In this document: positions 8,763 to 17,223 of the stretch, piece after piece
Layout: each line of letters starts with the position of its first letter
Position numbering within the stretch: position 1 is the first letter of the stretch
Assembly (NCBI RefSeq): GCF_003268595.1
Contig: NZ_CP029797.1
Span: 1,943,501 to 2,007,500 of the forward strand
DNA: 64,000 nucleotides
From: Paraliobacillus zengyii
GTDB lineage: Bacteria > Bacillota > Bacilli > Bacillales > Amphibacillaceae
Direction: 5' to 3'
The notes under the pieces: model-generated
The model's input: the letters and a program-made list of their open reading frames with translations, nothing else
Databases searched by the model: none
What the model was told of the DNA's origin: nothing
Position numbers and translations under genes: made by a program

Positions 8763-9093
8763 ATGCTATTAATTTTTTACAAGCATCTTCACATGCATAA
8801 CAAGCATCAGCACATTTTTTACAATGGTCATGATCATGTTTAGCACATTCATCCCCACAAGCTTTACAAGCTGTTGCGCACAGTTGTGCGTATTCTTGTA
8901 CAAAAGCTGTATCATACGTAAGAGCTTGTTCAAAAGAAGCACAAATTGTTGCACATTCTCGATCTAAACGAATACATGCCTCCATTTTATTTGCATCCTC
9001 TTCAAAACAAGAGGTGTAACAATGATTACAAGCCTCCATACATTCGTGCAATGTTTTAATTATTTCTTCATATTTCTGATGACTCATTTCCAA
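8761..9093 (-). CDS. Four-helix bundle copper-binding-type Cys-rich protein (DUF326)
   Basis: The 110-residue protein has about 18 cysteines, mostly in CxxxC spacing along predicted helices (MEACNHCYTSCFEED, CATACKACGDECAKHD, CKKCADACYACEDACKK), plus His-rich HDHDH. This is the DUF326/Csp-like layout in which Cys thiolates line a helical bundle and store Cu(I). There is no signal peptide, so it would be cytosolic. AGGAGG precedes the ATG. Metal identity is inferred from the family. Proximity to catalases fits metal and redox defence. Confidence 0.87.
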   Translation of the reverse strand: MEMSHQKYEEIIKTLHECMEACNHCYTSCFEEDANKMEACIRLDRECATICASFEQALTYDTAFVQEYAQLCATACKACGDECAKHDHDHCKKCADACYACEDACKKLIA

Positions 9094-9296
9094 TGTCCTC
9101 CTTTAAATCTTATCTAGTTATAATACCCAGCGTGAATCTCACTAAACATTATAAGTAAAAATTTTACTTGAGTATTATAAAAGGCTTAGGAAATAATAAT
9201 GTAAATAAATCTCAGTTTTAATACGTTAATTAAAGGGTAACATTCAGTATAATGGACAATTTTAAAAGAGTACGTATGAATAAGGAGTTATACAAC

Positions 9297-10739
9297 ATGA
9301 AGCTATTAAATTTACTGAGTAATATAAAATATAAACAGATTAAAAATCAAAATTTAAATGAGATAGAAATTCATGGTATTGCTGAATCCTCATCTGAAGT
9401 GAAACCAGGTTTTATTTTCGTTGCGATTAAGGGTTATAGATCAGACGGACATGACTATATTGAAGATGCGATAAAAAATGGTGCATCTATCATCATTGGA
9501 GAAAAACAGTTTACTGATTTATCGGTACCATTTATTAATGTAAGTAACAGTCGTAAAGCGTTAGCGGTTATAGCGGGAAACTTTTATGGAAATCCATCTC
9601 ACAATAAAATAATGATTGCTATTACGGGAACGAATGGAAAAACAACAACAAGTTATCTCGTCAAGCACATATTAGAAAGTAATGGCATGTCTTGTGGATT
9701 AGTTGGAACAATTGAAACTATTATTAATGGCGAAAGTAATCCGTCTATTAATACAACTCCGGGTTCACTCACACTCAACAGATTATTGTATGAAAGTAAT
9801 GATCAAGTCATCATTTTGGAAGCTTCTTCACACGGCCTATTACAATATCGACTGGAAGGAATAAATTTTGATAGTTGTCTCTTTCTGAACTTAAGCCACG
9901 AACACTTAGATTATCATGATTCTATTGAAGAATATTTCGAAACAAAAGCAACACTTTTTCAATTGTTAAAAGAAAACGGACAAGCTATTATAAACACGGA
10001 TGATAGTTGGGGAGCAAAGTTAAATGAGCGATTACAGCTTGATGAAGTTAACACTTCTACAATAGGAAAAAGTGCTACTAATGATTACTGCATTGAAATA
10101 ACTGGGCAAGATGGTTCGTTCAAAATAAAAAGAGAAGGAAGAACAGAGGAAATAAATCCATCAATGAAGGGCATTCATAATATATATAATTCCAGCATGG
10201 CTTATGCAGTTGCACACCAACTTGGAGCTAACGAGAGATTAATAAGTAAGTCATTAAAAAATTTCCCAGGTGTTGATGGTCGATTTCAAGTGTTCCCGCA
10301 ACAAAATGGCGCAAATGTTGTTGTTGATTACGCACATACTACGGATGCTTTTTATCATTGTTTACATACAGCTAAAGTAGCCGGCGCTAAAAGAATTGTT
10401 CACATATTTGGTTTTAGAGGAAATCGAGACAAGACGAAACGAAAAGACATGCTTGAGATTACAGCTAAACTGAGTGATCAATATTTATTAACATTGGATG
10501 ATTTAAATACAGTACCTTTGGAAGACATGATTGAAACGCTAGAAAATATTCACAACACTATCGGTAACCATAAAGGATTAGTGATCCCAGATCGAACTTT
10601 AGCCATTCAACAAGCAATGGTTACAAGTCAGAATGGTGATTGGATTATTATTACTGGAAAAGGTCATGAACCTTATCAACAATCATTTAGCTTACCTACC
10701 AAATCCGATAAAGAAACTGTAACTTACTTAACAGAATAA
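9297..10739 (+). CDS. MurE-like Mur ligase paralogue with altered specificity motif
   Basis: The 480-residue protein has all three Mur ligase domains: an N-terminal uridine-type domain, the ATP-binding loop GTNGKTTTSYL with NTTPGSL, and a C-terminal domain with YAHTTDAFYHCL. The amino-acid recognition motif of DAP-adding MurE (DNPR) is replaced by TLDDLNTVP, and GCGGDRD is replaced by GFRGNRDKTKR. It therefore probably adds a different residue, or acts on a different substrate. Start is ATG 9297 behind AAGGAG. It stands alone, away from the dcw cluster, so it is unlikely to be the housekeeping enzyme. Confidence 0.82.
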   Translation: MKLLNLLSNIKYKQIKNQNLNEIEIHGIAESSSEVKPGFIFVAIKGYRSDGHDYIEDAIKNGASIIIGEKQFTDLSVPFINVSNSRKALAVIAGNFYGNPSHNKIMIAITGTNGKTTTSYLVKHILESNGMSCGLVGTIETIINGESNPSINTTPGSLTLNRLLYESNDQVIILEASSHGLLQYRLEGINFDSCLFLNLSHEHLDYHDSIEEYFETKATLFQLLKENGQAIINTDDSWGAKLNERLQLDEVNTSTIGKSATNDYCIEITGQDGSFKIKREGRTEEINPSMKGIHNIYNSSMAYAVAHQLGANERLISKSLKNFPGVDGRFQVFPQQNGANVVVDYAHTTDAFYHCLHTAKVAGAKRIVHIFGFRGNRDKTKRKDMLEITAKLSDQYLLTLDDLNTVPLEDMIETLENIHNTIGNHKGLVIPDRTLAIQQAMVTSQNGDWIIITGKGHEPYQQSFSLPTKSDKETVTYLTE

Positions 10740-10835
10740 GTTGTCTATAAACTAGTATGCTTAATACTTTATGTCACCTTTTGATTTACAATTCGTATAA
10801 TTATATATAGCTTCAAGAGGAAGGAAGAATTAAAC

Positions 10836-11024
10836 GTGAAAAATAGAGTAACCCGTTCTGTTAGTGACAGAAAAATATTTGGTGTTTTTGGTGGAATTGG
10901 TAATTATTTTAACATTGATCCAACTATATTAAGATTGGCTTATGTAGCTTTGACTATATTTAATCCAACTTTACTATTAGTTTATATTTTAGCTATATTT
11001 ATCATACCTGAGGAAAAGACTTAA
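10836..11024 (+). CDS. PspC-domain small membrane protein
   Basis: 62 residues. An N-terminal RSVSDRKIFGVFGGIGNYF followed by IDPTILRLAYV and one hydrophobic helix is the compact PspC domain, found in envelope-stress proteins and as stand-alone peptides in bacilli. GTG start with AAGAGGAAGGA upstream. Likely inner-membrane; role in envelope stress is by family only. Confidence 0.85.
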   Translation: MKNRVTRSVSDRKIFGVFGGIGNYFNIDPTILRLAYVALTIFNPTLLLVYILAIFIIPEEKT

Positions 11025-11184
11025 CTGTAATGTATCTATTTACACTATTAAGAGACTGTTAAAGGTTCTGTCATTCAATTTAGAATAGAAATGCATTGTC
11101 GAAATTAGTCTAATCATTGATTGCATTATAAAAGGAAATGAATGTTATAATAAGAACATCAATGAATTATAGAAGGTGATAGTT

Positions 11185-11871
11185 ATGAAAATAATTTGTT
11201 TTGGAGATAGTCTTACACGTGGGGTCTCTGTAGCAAAGGGTAGATTGCGTATTTTAAAAGAGAACTATCCTGCTTTTTTACAGCAATTATTTTATGAAAA
11301 TGAGGGAGAAACTGTTAACGTTATAAACAAAGGTGTTTTTAATGCTAATTCTGACTCTTTACTTTCCAGATTAAATAAAGATGTAATAGACCAACATCCT
11401 GATTATGCTATAATTGAAATTGGTGGCAATGATTGCAATTTTAATTGGCAAGAGGTTGTGAAAAGCCCACGTTTTGAACATGCTCCTATTGTTCCAATTG
11501 ACCGTTATTTAGAAAACATTCGAACAATCGTTACAAAAGTCCAAGAAAGTGGTATAACTCCAATTATTTCCACATTGCCACCTTTAGATCCGGTACGTTA
11601 TTATAAAAATGTTTCTGATAAATATAGTGATGTAGTTGGACATCTGATTAGTTCTATGGGTGGTATCGAACATTGGCATGGTATATATAACCGCAATTTA
11701 AATAAGTTGGCAGATGAGTTAGGTGTTTTAAAAATTGATGTTAGAAGCGCAATAAAAAAAGCAGGAGACCTTGCCGAATTAATCAGTGATGACGGTATAC
11801 ATCTAACTGCAAAAGGGTATAAAGTTTTTAGTCAAGATGTATATAAAAACATAATGAATTTTGTCAAATAA
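11185..11871 (+). CDS. SGNH/GDSL-type hydrolase
   Basis: 228 residues. Block I FGDSLTRG carries the catalytic Ser, block III is EIGGNDCNFNW with the oxyanion Asn, and block V is DDGIHLTAKGY with the Asp/His pair. These are the SGNH-hydrolase signatures seen in acyl-esterases and lysophospholipases. No signal peptide is visible, so it is probably cytoplasmic. Start is ATG 11185 behind AGAAGGTGA. Substrate unknown. Confidence 0.87.
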   Translation: MKIICFGDSLTRGVSVAKGRLRILKENYPAFLQQLFYENEGETVNVINKGVFNANSDSLLSRLNKDVIDQHPDYAIIEIGGNDCNFNWQEVVKSPRFEHAPIVPIDRYLENIRTIVTKVQESGITPIISTLPPLDPVRYYKNVSDKYSDVVGHLISSMGGIEHWHGIYNRNLNKLADELGVLKIDVRSAIKKAGDLAELISDDGIHLTAKGYKVFSQDVYKNIMNFVK

Positions 11872-11908
11872 AATAAAATTTAAGCAAAGATAACTATATG
11901 TAGTAGTA

Positions 11909-11936
11909 TGTGGCGTGCACATTAGTACACGCCACA
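11909..11936. repeat. Intergenic 9-bp inverted repeat
   Basis: TGTGGCGTG and CACGCCACA flank a 10-base loop between convergent genes. There is no clear T-run on either side, so it may be a weak terminator or a structured 3' end. Confidence 0.55.
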
Positions 11937-11955
11937 AATATCTATTTGTTAGCTA

Positions 11956-12108
11956 TTAATAAATAGCTGCACCTACAATAATTAGGAGAATAAACAATAC
12001 AACAATTAATGAAAAACCGCCACCATATCCTGCACCTGTACCTACACCATATCCAGCACCGGCACCATATCCGACTGGAGCACCATAACCGCCATAACCT
12101 AAACTCAT
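11956..12108 (-). CDS. YjcZ-family sporulation peptide (50 aa)
   Basis: The peptide opens with a Gly/Tyr-rich part (MSLGYGGYGAPVGYG and three GxGYG units) and ends with one hydrophobic helix, [19 protein letters not shown], the hallmark of YjcZ/SspP-like small spore membrane peptides. AGGAGG-type site upstream. It lies 45 bases downstream of another YjcZ gene and is probably co-transcribed. Two more copies occur at 21.3 and 21.9 kb. Confidence 0.85.
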   Translation of the reverse strand: MSLGYGGYGAPVGYGAGAGYGVGTGAGYGGGFSLIVVLFILLIIVGAAIY

Positions 12109-12153
12109 ATATTTTTCCTCCTTCTTAATTCGTTAGTCATTCCTTCTTCTTTC

Positions 12154-12276
12154 TTAATAACCGAAACCGCCACCATAAGAAGCTCCTATGATTATTAACA
12201 ATATAAACAATACGATGAGTAATGCAAAACCTCCACCAAATCCTGCTGTTGGTGCAGCTGCTACTGGTTCACCCAT
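12154..12276 (-). CDS. YjcZ-family sporulation peptide (40 aa)
   Basis: The sequence reads MGEPVAAAPTAGFGGGFALL, then [20 protein letters not shown]. The single hydrophobic helix ending GASYGG is almost identical to the copies at 21348 and 21945. AAAAGGAGGGA precedes the ATG, and a CATAGTATA late-sporulation -10 box lies about 35 bases upstream. First gene of a two-gene operon. Confidence 0.88.
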   Translation of the reverse strand: MGEPVAAAPTAGFGGGFALLIVLFILLIIIGASYGGGFGY

Positions 12277-12311
12277 TAGTAAATCCCTCCTTTTCTTAAT
12301 GGCTCTAAGAG

Positions 12312-12338
12312 TATACTATGTCATGGTTAACATAATGT
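12312..12338 (-). promoter_or_regulatory. SigK-type promoter for YjcZ pair
   Basis: Reading the minus strand, CATAGTATA (12320-12312) fits the CATAnnnTA -10 consensus of the mother-cell sigma factor SigK, with AC about 16 bases upstream. Confidence 0.6.
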
Positions 12339-12449
12339 TATGGACAAATGCCTGGTTATTCTAAAAAGGTGGGTAAAAGTCATTAAACATACTTTTTAGT
12401 TTTTTTATGGTATACTTTAGAAGAAAATAATTAACAATTCTGCAATGAT

Positions 12450-12490
12450 GCAGGAGAGGTTCTAGCTACACCCTCTATAAAAAACTAAGG
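12450..12490 (+). promoter_or_regulatory. PreQ1-I riboswitch aptamer
   Basis: AGAGGTTCTAGCTACACCCT (from 12455), then CTATAAAAAACTAA, is the class-I preQ1 aptamer almost to the base: a GAGGG/CCCTC-type stem, C-rich loop and A-rich tail that forms the pseudoknot. An extended -10 TGGTATACT lies at 12408-12416. It controls the queCDE operon. Confidence 0.97.
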
Positions 12491-12492
12491 AT

Positions 12493-12527
12493 GGACGTTA
12501 CCTTCCTTAAGGTACCGTTTTTTTATT
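12493..12527 (+). terminator. PreQ1 riboswitch terminator
   Basis: ACGTTACCTT pairs with AAGGTACCGT (one mismatch) and is followed by seven T, just before queC. It is the expression platform of the preQ1 switch. Confidence 0.9.
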
Positions 12528-12578
12528 TTGTTATGGGTGTGTGGAATTCTCTTTGTTACTTGAAAGGAGAATTTTTTT

Positions 12579-13247
12579 ATGAAAAAAAATAGTAAAGCAA
12601 TTGTTGTATTCAGTGGAGGGCAAGATAGCACCACGTGTTTGTTCTGGGCGCTTCAAAATTATGAGCATGTTGAAGCTGTCACATTCGATTATAATCAAAG
12701 GCACAATGATGAAATAGAAGTAGCAAAAGAAATTGCTACAGAATTAAACGTTAAACATCATGTTTTAGATATGTCATTGTTAAACCAATTAGCACCTAGT
12801 GCGTTAACGCGCGATGATATCGAGGTTAAAGAAGGAGATAATGGTGATTTACCTTCGACATTTGTACCAGGAAGAAACTTACTCTTTTTATCTTTTGCGA
12901 CTATATTAGCCAAACAAATTGATGCAAAACACATTATTACTGGTGTATGTGAGACTGATTTTAGTGGGTATCCAGATTGTCGTGATATATTTATTAAATC
13001 ATTAAATGTCACCCTTAACTTATCAATGGATGATGGATTTGTTATTCATACACCACTAATGTGGTTAGATAAAGCTGAGACGTGGAAGTTAGCGGATGAA
13101 TTAAATCGATTTACATATATTCGCGAAAAAACGTTAACCTGTTACCACGGCGTTCGTGGGGATGGCTGTGGAGATTGTCCTTCTTGTAAGTTACGTCAGA
13201 ACGGACTAGATGCGTACCTTAAAGAACGCGATGAGGTGAACGGTTAA
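12579..13247 (+). CDS. queC: 7-cyano-7-deazaguanine synthase QueC
   Basis: Converts 7-carboxy-7-deazaguanine to preQ0 with ATP and ammonia in queuosine synthesis. 222 residues. The PP-loop SGGQDSTTC is at the N-terminus and the zinc-binding cysteines near the C-terminus are in [17 protein letters not shown] start overlapping AAAGGAGA-type site is clear at ATG 12579. The stop overlaps the queD start (TAATG), so translation is coupled. Repressed by preQ1 through the upstream riboswitch. Confidence 0.97.
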   Translation: MKKNSKAIVVFSGGQDSTTCLFWALQNYEHVEAVTFDYNQRHNDEIEVAKEIATELNVKHHVLDMSLLNQLAPSALTRDDIEVKEGDNGDLPSTFVPGRNLLFLSFATILAKQIDAKHIITGVCETDFSGYPDCRDIFIKSLNVTLNLSMDDGFVIHTPLMWLDKAETWKLADELNRFTYIREKTLTCYHGVRGDGCGDCPSCKLRQNGLDAYLKERDEVNG

Positions 13248-13714
13248 TGTATGGTTTTACGATTGTTGAAAACTTGCAGAAAATAAATGAAGATATAAAA
13301 CGTCACGAACTTAAATATCACACAAAACGGGTGATGGTTAGTAAAGAGTTCACATTTGATGCTGCACATCACCTTCATTGTTATCAAGGAAAGTGTAAAA
13401 ACTTACATGGACATACGTACAAAGTTATCTTCGGAATAAGTGGTATGGTAGATGAAATTGGCTTAGTTATTGACTTTGGCGATATCAAAGAGATTTGGAA
13501 GGAAGAGATTGAAATTCATCTTGACCATCGTTATCTTAATGATACATTACCAAACATGAACACAACGGCAGAGAATATGGTCGTATGGATTTATCAAAAG
13601 ATGGAAAAAGCACTTGAAACGCATGCAACTCATTTTCGTGTTGAATTTGTTAAACTATATGAAACACCAACAAGTTATGCTGAAGCTAGACGGGAGTGGA
13701 TGGACGTTGAATAA
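13247..13714 (+). CDS. queD: 6-carboxytetrahydropterin synthase QueD
   Basis: Makes 6-carboxytetrahydropterin from dihydroneopterin triphosphate. The zinc-binding histidines are in FDAAHHLHCY and NLHGHTYKV, and the catalytic region has HLDHRYLND and PTAEN-like TTAENM. 155 residues, slightly longer than many QueD proteins because of an N-terminal helix. It overlaps queC by three bases and queE by eight. Confidence 0.96.
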   Translation: MYGFTIVENLQKINEDIKRHELKYHTKRVMVSKEFTFDAAHHLHCYQGKCKNLHGHTYKVIFGISGMVDEIGLVIDFGDIKEIWKEEIEIHLDHRYLNDTLPNMNTTAENMVVWIYQKMEKALETHATHFRVEFVKLYETPTSYAEARREWMDVE

Positions 13715-14435
13715 ATTCCCAGTACTTGAAATATTCGGTCCAACCATCCAAGGAGAGGGCATGGTTGTAGGTCGGAAAACGATGTTCGTTCGAACAGCTG
13801 GTTGTGATTACAGCTGCTCTTGGTGTGATTCAGCCTTTACCTGGGACGGCAGTGCAAAGGACCAAATCGAAAGACTAACTGCAGATGAAATTATTAAAAA
13901 ATTAAAAGAAACAGGTGGAGATAAATTTGATCATGTTACAATATCAGGAGGAAATCCTGCACTTTTAGCAAAGCTTGATGAGTTAGTTGACGCCTTACAT
14001 GAGCAAGATATGGAAGTAGCGCTCGAAACACAAGGAAGTCGTTGGCAGGAATGGTTTCTTAAAGTTAATGACCTCACCATCTCACCAAAACCACCAAGTT
14101 CTAAGATGAAGACAGATTGGGAGAAGCTAGACCTTATTATTAAAAACATACAAAGTGCTAATCATTCTCAAAAGACCAGTCTAAAAGTAGTGGTGTTCGA
14201 TGATGATGATTTACTTTATGCTGAAAATGTTCACGAAAGATATCCTGATATCGCCTTCTTTTTACAAGTAGGTAATGATGAGTTAGCTGAAAATAATGTT
14301 TCCAATCTTACCAGTCACTTACTAGATAAATATGAATGGTTGATTGATAAAGTTGTAGCATCTACAAAATTAAATCATGTTCGTGTTCTACCACAAGTTC
14401 ATGCACTTGTCTGGGGTAATAAACGGGGCGTTTAA
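13707..14435 (+). CDS. queE: 7-carboxy-7-deazaguanine synthase QueE (radical SAM)
   Basis: Radical-SAM ring-contraction enzyme producing CDG. The cluster-binding cysteines are in AGCDYSCSWCDSAF (CxxxCxxC), preceded by GPTIQGEGMVVGRKT. The start is TTG 13707 inside the queD tail, with GGAGTGG seven bases upstream; the longer open frame from 13614 is only queD read out of frame. 242 residues. No queF follows, so the nitrile reductase must lie elsewhere. Confidence 0.95.
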   Translation: MNKFPVLEIFGPTIQGEGMVVGRKTMFVRTAGCDYSCSWCDSAFTWDGSAKDQIERLTADEIIKKLKETGGDKFDHVTISGGNPALLAKLDELVDALHEQDMEVALETQGSRWQEWFLKVNDLTISPKPPSSKMKTDWEKLDLIIKNIQSANHSQKTSLKVVVFDDDDLLYAENVHERYPDIAFFLQVGNDELAENNVSNLTSHLLDKYEWLIDKVVASTKLNHVRVLPQVHALVWGNKRGV

Positions 14436-14466
14436 AAGAATATCCAATTGGATATTCTTTTTTATT
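14436..14466 (+). terminator. Terminator of queCDE
   Basis: AAGAATATCC and GGATATTCTT form a short perfect hairpin followed by a T-run immediately after the queE stop. Confidence 0.88.
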
Positions 14467-14562
14467 TGTATTATAAAATAAAGCTAGCTATATATTTAAT
14501 TAGCGATTATGATTAATAAAATTATATAACATTTAATGCATGAGAGAATGGGAGAAACGATA

Positions 14563-15393
14563 ATGGATATTTTTATGTTAGTAAAGGCGATTATACTAGG
14601 AATGGTAGAGGGATTGACTGAATTCGCTCCAGTTTCCTCAACTGGACATATGATTATTGTTGATGATATGTGGTTGCAATCAGAAGTGTTTTTAACAAAA
14701 TATGTAGCAAATACATTTAAAGTTATGATTCAGTTAGGATCAATTTTAGCGGTAGTAATCATTTTTAGACATCGTTTTATTGAGATGTTGAATTGGAAAG
14801 CAAATAAAAATAACATCGATAAACCAAGACTTAAGTTGTCACAAGTCATAGTTGGCCTTATGCCTGCTGGCGTGTTAGGGCTTTTATTCGAGGATTATAT
14901 TGATGACTATTTATTCTCTATAAATACAGTTCTAATAGGTTTAGTAGTAGGAGCAGTACTAATGATTATTGCAGATATTGTTAGTAAAAGATCGACCACT
15001 CAGCCATTGGAAACTGTTGATCAAATTACGTATAGACAAGCACTTATGATTGGATTTATTCAGTGCTTATCACTATGGCCAGGGTTTTCAAGATCTGGAT
15101 CTACGATTTCTGGTGGCGTTATGTTAGGAATGAGTCATCGAGCTGCAGCAGATTTTACCTTTATAATGGCTGTTCCTATAATGTTAGGTGCAAGTTTAAT
15201 ATCCTTACTGAAAAATTTGCAATACTTTTCTGTGGAATTCATACCATTTTTTATCGTTGGATTTATTAGTGCATTTATATTTGCTTTAATTTCTATCCAG
15301 TTTTTCCTGAAACTAATTAACAAGGTCAAACTAGTACCATTTGCAATCTATCGTATACTATTAGTAGCCGTTATATATGTTCTTTACTTTTAA
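14563..15393 (+). CDS. uppP: Undecaprenyl-diphosphatase UppP (BacA family)
   Basis: Integral membrane phosphatase that recycles undecaprenyl pyrophosphate and can confer bacitracin tolerance. 276 residues with the two catalytic loops visible: EGLTEFAPVSSTGHM near the N-terminus and WPGFSRSGSTISGG mid-protein. Start is ATG 14563 behind GGGAGAAA. It is a single gene with its own terminator. Bacilli often carry several UppP paralogues. Confidence 0.95.
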   Translation: MDIFMLVKAIILGMVEGLTEFAPVSSTGHMIIVDDMWLQSEVFLTKYVANTFKVMIQLGSILAVVIIFRHRFIEMLNWKANKNNIDKPRLKLSQVIVGLMPAGVLGLLFEDYIDDYLFSINTVLIGLVVGAVLMIIADIVSKRSTTQPLETVDQITYRQALMIGFIQCLSLWPGFSRSGSTISGGVMLGMSHRAAADFTFIMAVPIMLGASLISLLKNLQYFSVEFIPFFIVGFISAFIFALISIQFFLKLINKVKLVPFAIYRILLVAVIYVLYF

Positions 15394-15395
15394 TT

Positions 15396-15442
15396 GTTAA
15401 ATAGTGACGCGCATCCACTTGATGCGTGTCGCTATTTTATTT
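15396..15442. terminator. Terminator between uppP and integrase
   Basis: AATAGTGACGCGCATC and GATGCGTGTCGCTATT form a hairpin with a T-rich tract on the plus side. Confidence 0.85.
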
Positions 15443-16168
15443 TTACAAACTAAAATGTTCAAGACTCTTATCAACAATATCTTGATTTATTCCAATATAT
15501 CTAAGTGTGATATCTGGTGAGGAGTGATTAAAAATATCTTGCAATAGCGCCACATTCTTATTAATCGTGTAATGCCAAAAACCAAACGTTTTACGCATAC
15601 TATGTGTTCCAAAATCCTCAATTCCCACACTACTAGCTGCTTGACTTAACACTTTATATGCTTGCACTCTTTTTAATGGTAAATCTGTTTTCTTAGAAGG
15701 GAATAAATAATCTTCATCACTTAAATCAATCGTGTAATCTAAGATGATATTTCTTAATTCAATATTAATCAAAAATCGTTTATTTTTCCTCGTTTTTGTT
15801 TCCTTCATAACAATATGTGATTTCCCACGTACATCTTGAACACGTAATGGAAGGAGGTCACTAATTCGTAATCCCGTGTTAAGTCCCATAACGAATAGAA
15901 AATAATTGCGATACGATGTGTTTAATAATGCAGCTTTCATCATGTCAATTTGTTGTTTGTCTCTGATAGGTTGGACAGTTTGCATGCCCTTACTAATTAA
16001 TGCATGGTAATCAGATTTGACTGACTTGATTCTTCTTGGATCTCTTAGTTTTGTTTTATTCAAATCGTTTATTTTTTTAGTAAGTTCATAATCACCATAT
16101 TTTTTTAATAGATAGATATATTCGCCTTCTGTTAAATTGACATATGTTGCATATGCTGTTTTGTCGAT
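15443..16168 (-). CDS. Tyrosine recombinase/integrase with apparent ATC start
   Basis: The catalytic set is complete: Arg in GLRISDLL, Lys in ETKTRKNKRF, HSMRKTFG (His and Arg), NHSSPDIT (His) and the Tyr of RYIGI. A TTG at 16063 is a possible start but lacks a ribosome site. The frame continues upstream through coding-like sequence (DKTAYATYVNLTEGEYIY) to ATC at 16168-16166, eight bases after GGGGG, with TAG just before. A 241-residue integrase with a short N-terminal SAM-like arm results. No repeat flanks or attachment site are recognisable, so it may be a resident recombinase or an element remnant. Confidence 0.75.
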   Translation of the reverse strand: MDKTAYATYVNLTEGEYIYLLKKYGDYELTKKINDLNKTKLRDPRRIKSVKSDYHALISKGMQTVQPIRDKQQIDMMKAALLNTSYRNYFLFVMGLNTGLRISDLLPLRVQDVRGKSHIVMKETKTRKNKRFLINIELRNIILDYTIDLSDEDYLFPSKKTDLPLKRVQAYKVLSQAASSVGIEDFGTHSMRKTFGFWHYTINKNVALLQDIFNHSSPDITLRYIGINQDIVDKSLEHFSL

Positions 16169-16596
16169 AGAAATAACCCCCTAATTAATTCCATGCAGAG
16201 AAACGCTCTCAGATGAAATTATCTTATCGTTCATGACCAACTGTACGATTAATTGTCTTTAAATGCGATTCTACGTTAAAGGTACAAGTGTTCCTATTTA
16301 TATGTAAAATAGTATGCAGTCTAGTTTAAAATAAACAATTTACTAATTATGTATGAACGTTATGATTTAATATGTATTATACCATTATTTGATAAAAAGC
16401 GATATAATGAATTTAACATTGATATGACTTGTTTTCATTAATTTTCACAATGAAACATAATACATATTATGTTTCATTATATAATTTAACAGTGAAATAA
16501 TAAGCAAAATTATTATTAATCTACTAAAAAAAGGATGGATATGCTAAAGTTTAATAGTATTTGATAATATTGCTAAATAAATGGAGGTAACCTAAA
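16169..16596. other. 428-base intergenic region
   Basis: No credible coding sequence is seen. The stretch is AT-rich and holds the inverted repeat at 16449-16478 and presumably the promoters of the flanking divergent genes. Confidence 0.5.
16449..16478. repeat. Perfect 13-bp inverted repeat
   Basis: AATGAAACATAAT and ATTATGTTTCATT flank a four-base centre. With no T-run it looks more like an operator or cruciform than a terminator. It lies between the integrase and the broken acetyltransferase. Confidence 0.7.
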
Positions 16597-17063
16597 TTGT
16601 TGATACGAAATATTAAATCTGAAGACTTTGAAAAAATAACGCCTATTTTACGTGAATGGTGGGGAGGAAGGGATATGTCTATCCCAAGACTCTTTTTTAA
16701 TCATTTTCAAGATACGAGTTTTGTTATCGAAGCTGACCATAAAATAATAGGGTTTCTAATAGGTTTTAAATCACAATCCAAAAGAAACGAAGCGTACATT
16801 CATTTTGTTGGAGTAGAACCTAGTTTTAGAAACAAAAAAATAGCGAACAAACTTTATAATCTATTTATTGAAGAAGTTAAAAAAATGGCGTCAATAAGCT
16901 AACGTGCATTACTTCATTTGTAAATAAAAATTCAATTGCATTTCATACAAGGATTGGATTTGATATTGTGCCTGGTGACAAAGAGATAGATGGAATAAGT
17001 GTCCATTCCAATTACGATGGAGCCGGTGTAGATAGAGTATTGTTTGTAAAGCAATTAGTATAG
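16597..17063 (+). pseudogene. GNAT acetyltransferase split by a poly-A frameshift
   Basis: The first frame gives a GNAT N-terminal half (IRNIKSEDFEKITPILREW to VGVEPSFRNKKIANKLYNLF), ending at TAA 16902. The missing half follows in the next frame: NKLTCITSFVNKNSIAFHTR, then IGFDIVPGD...DGAGVDRVLFVKQLV, stop 17061-17063. Restoring one A in the A7 run at 16879-16885 joins them into a normal protein of about 155 residues. Likely a genuine frameshift, a sequencing slip or, less likely, slippage rescue. Start is TTG 16597 behind GGAGGT. Confidence 0.85.
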
Positions 17064-17223
17064 ACATTTAGATTGAAGTAAATATAGAAAACAGCTAATA
17101 TTTTGAATTTAACGTGAATGATCTAATGTATTGACAGAACCTATACGCCTTTGCTATTTTTATCCTAGTAAATAAAAAGCATTGCATTTTAAAATTGATA
17201 TGCGTAGCAGAAGGCTGGTTTTT

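Noticed and set aside
15443..17063. Integrative element with attachment sites
   Set aside because: No matching direct repeats and no cargo of phage or conjugation genes around the recombinase.
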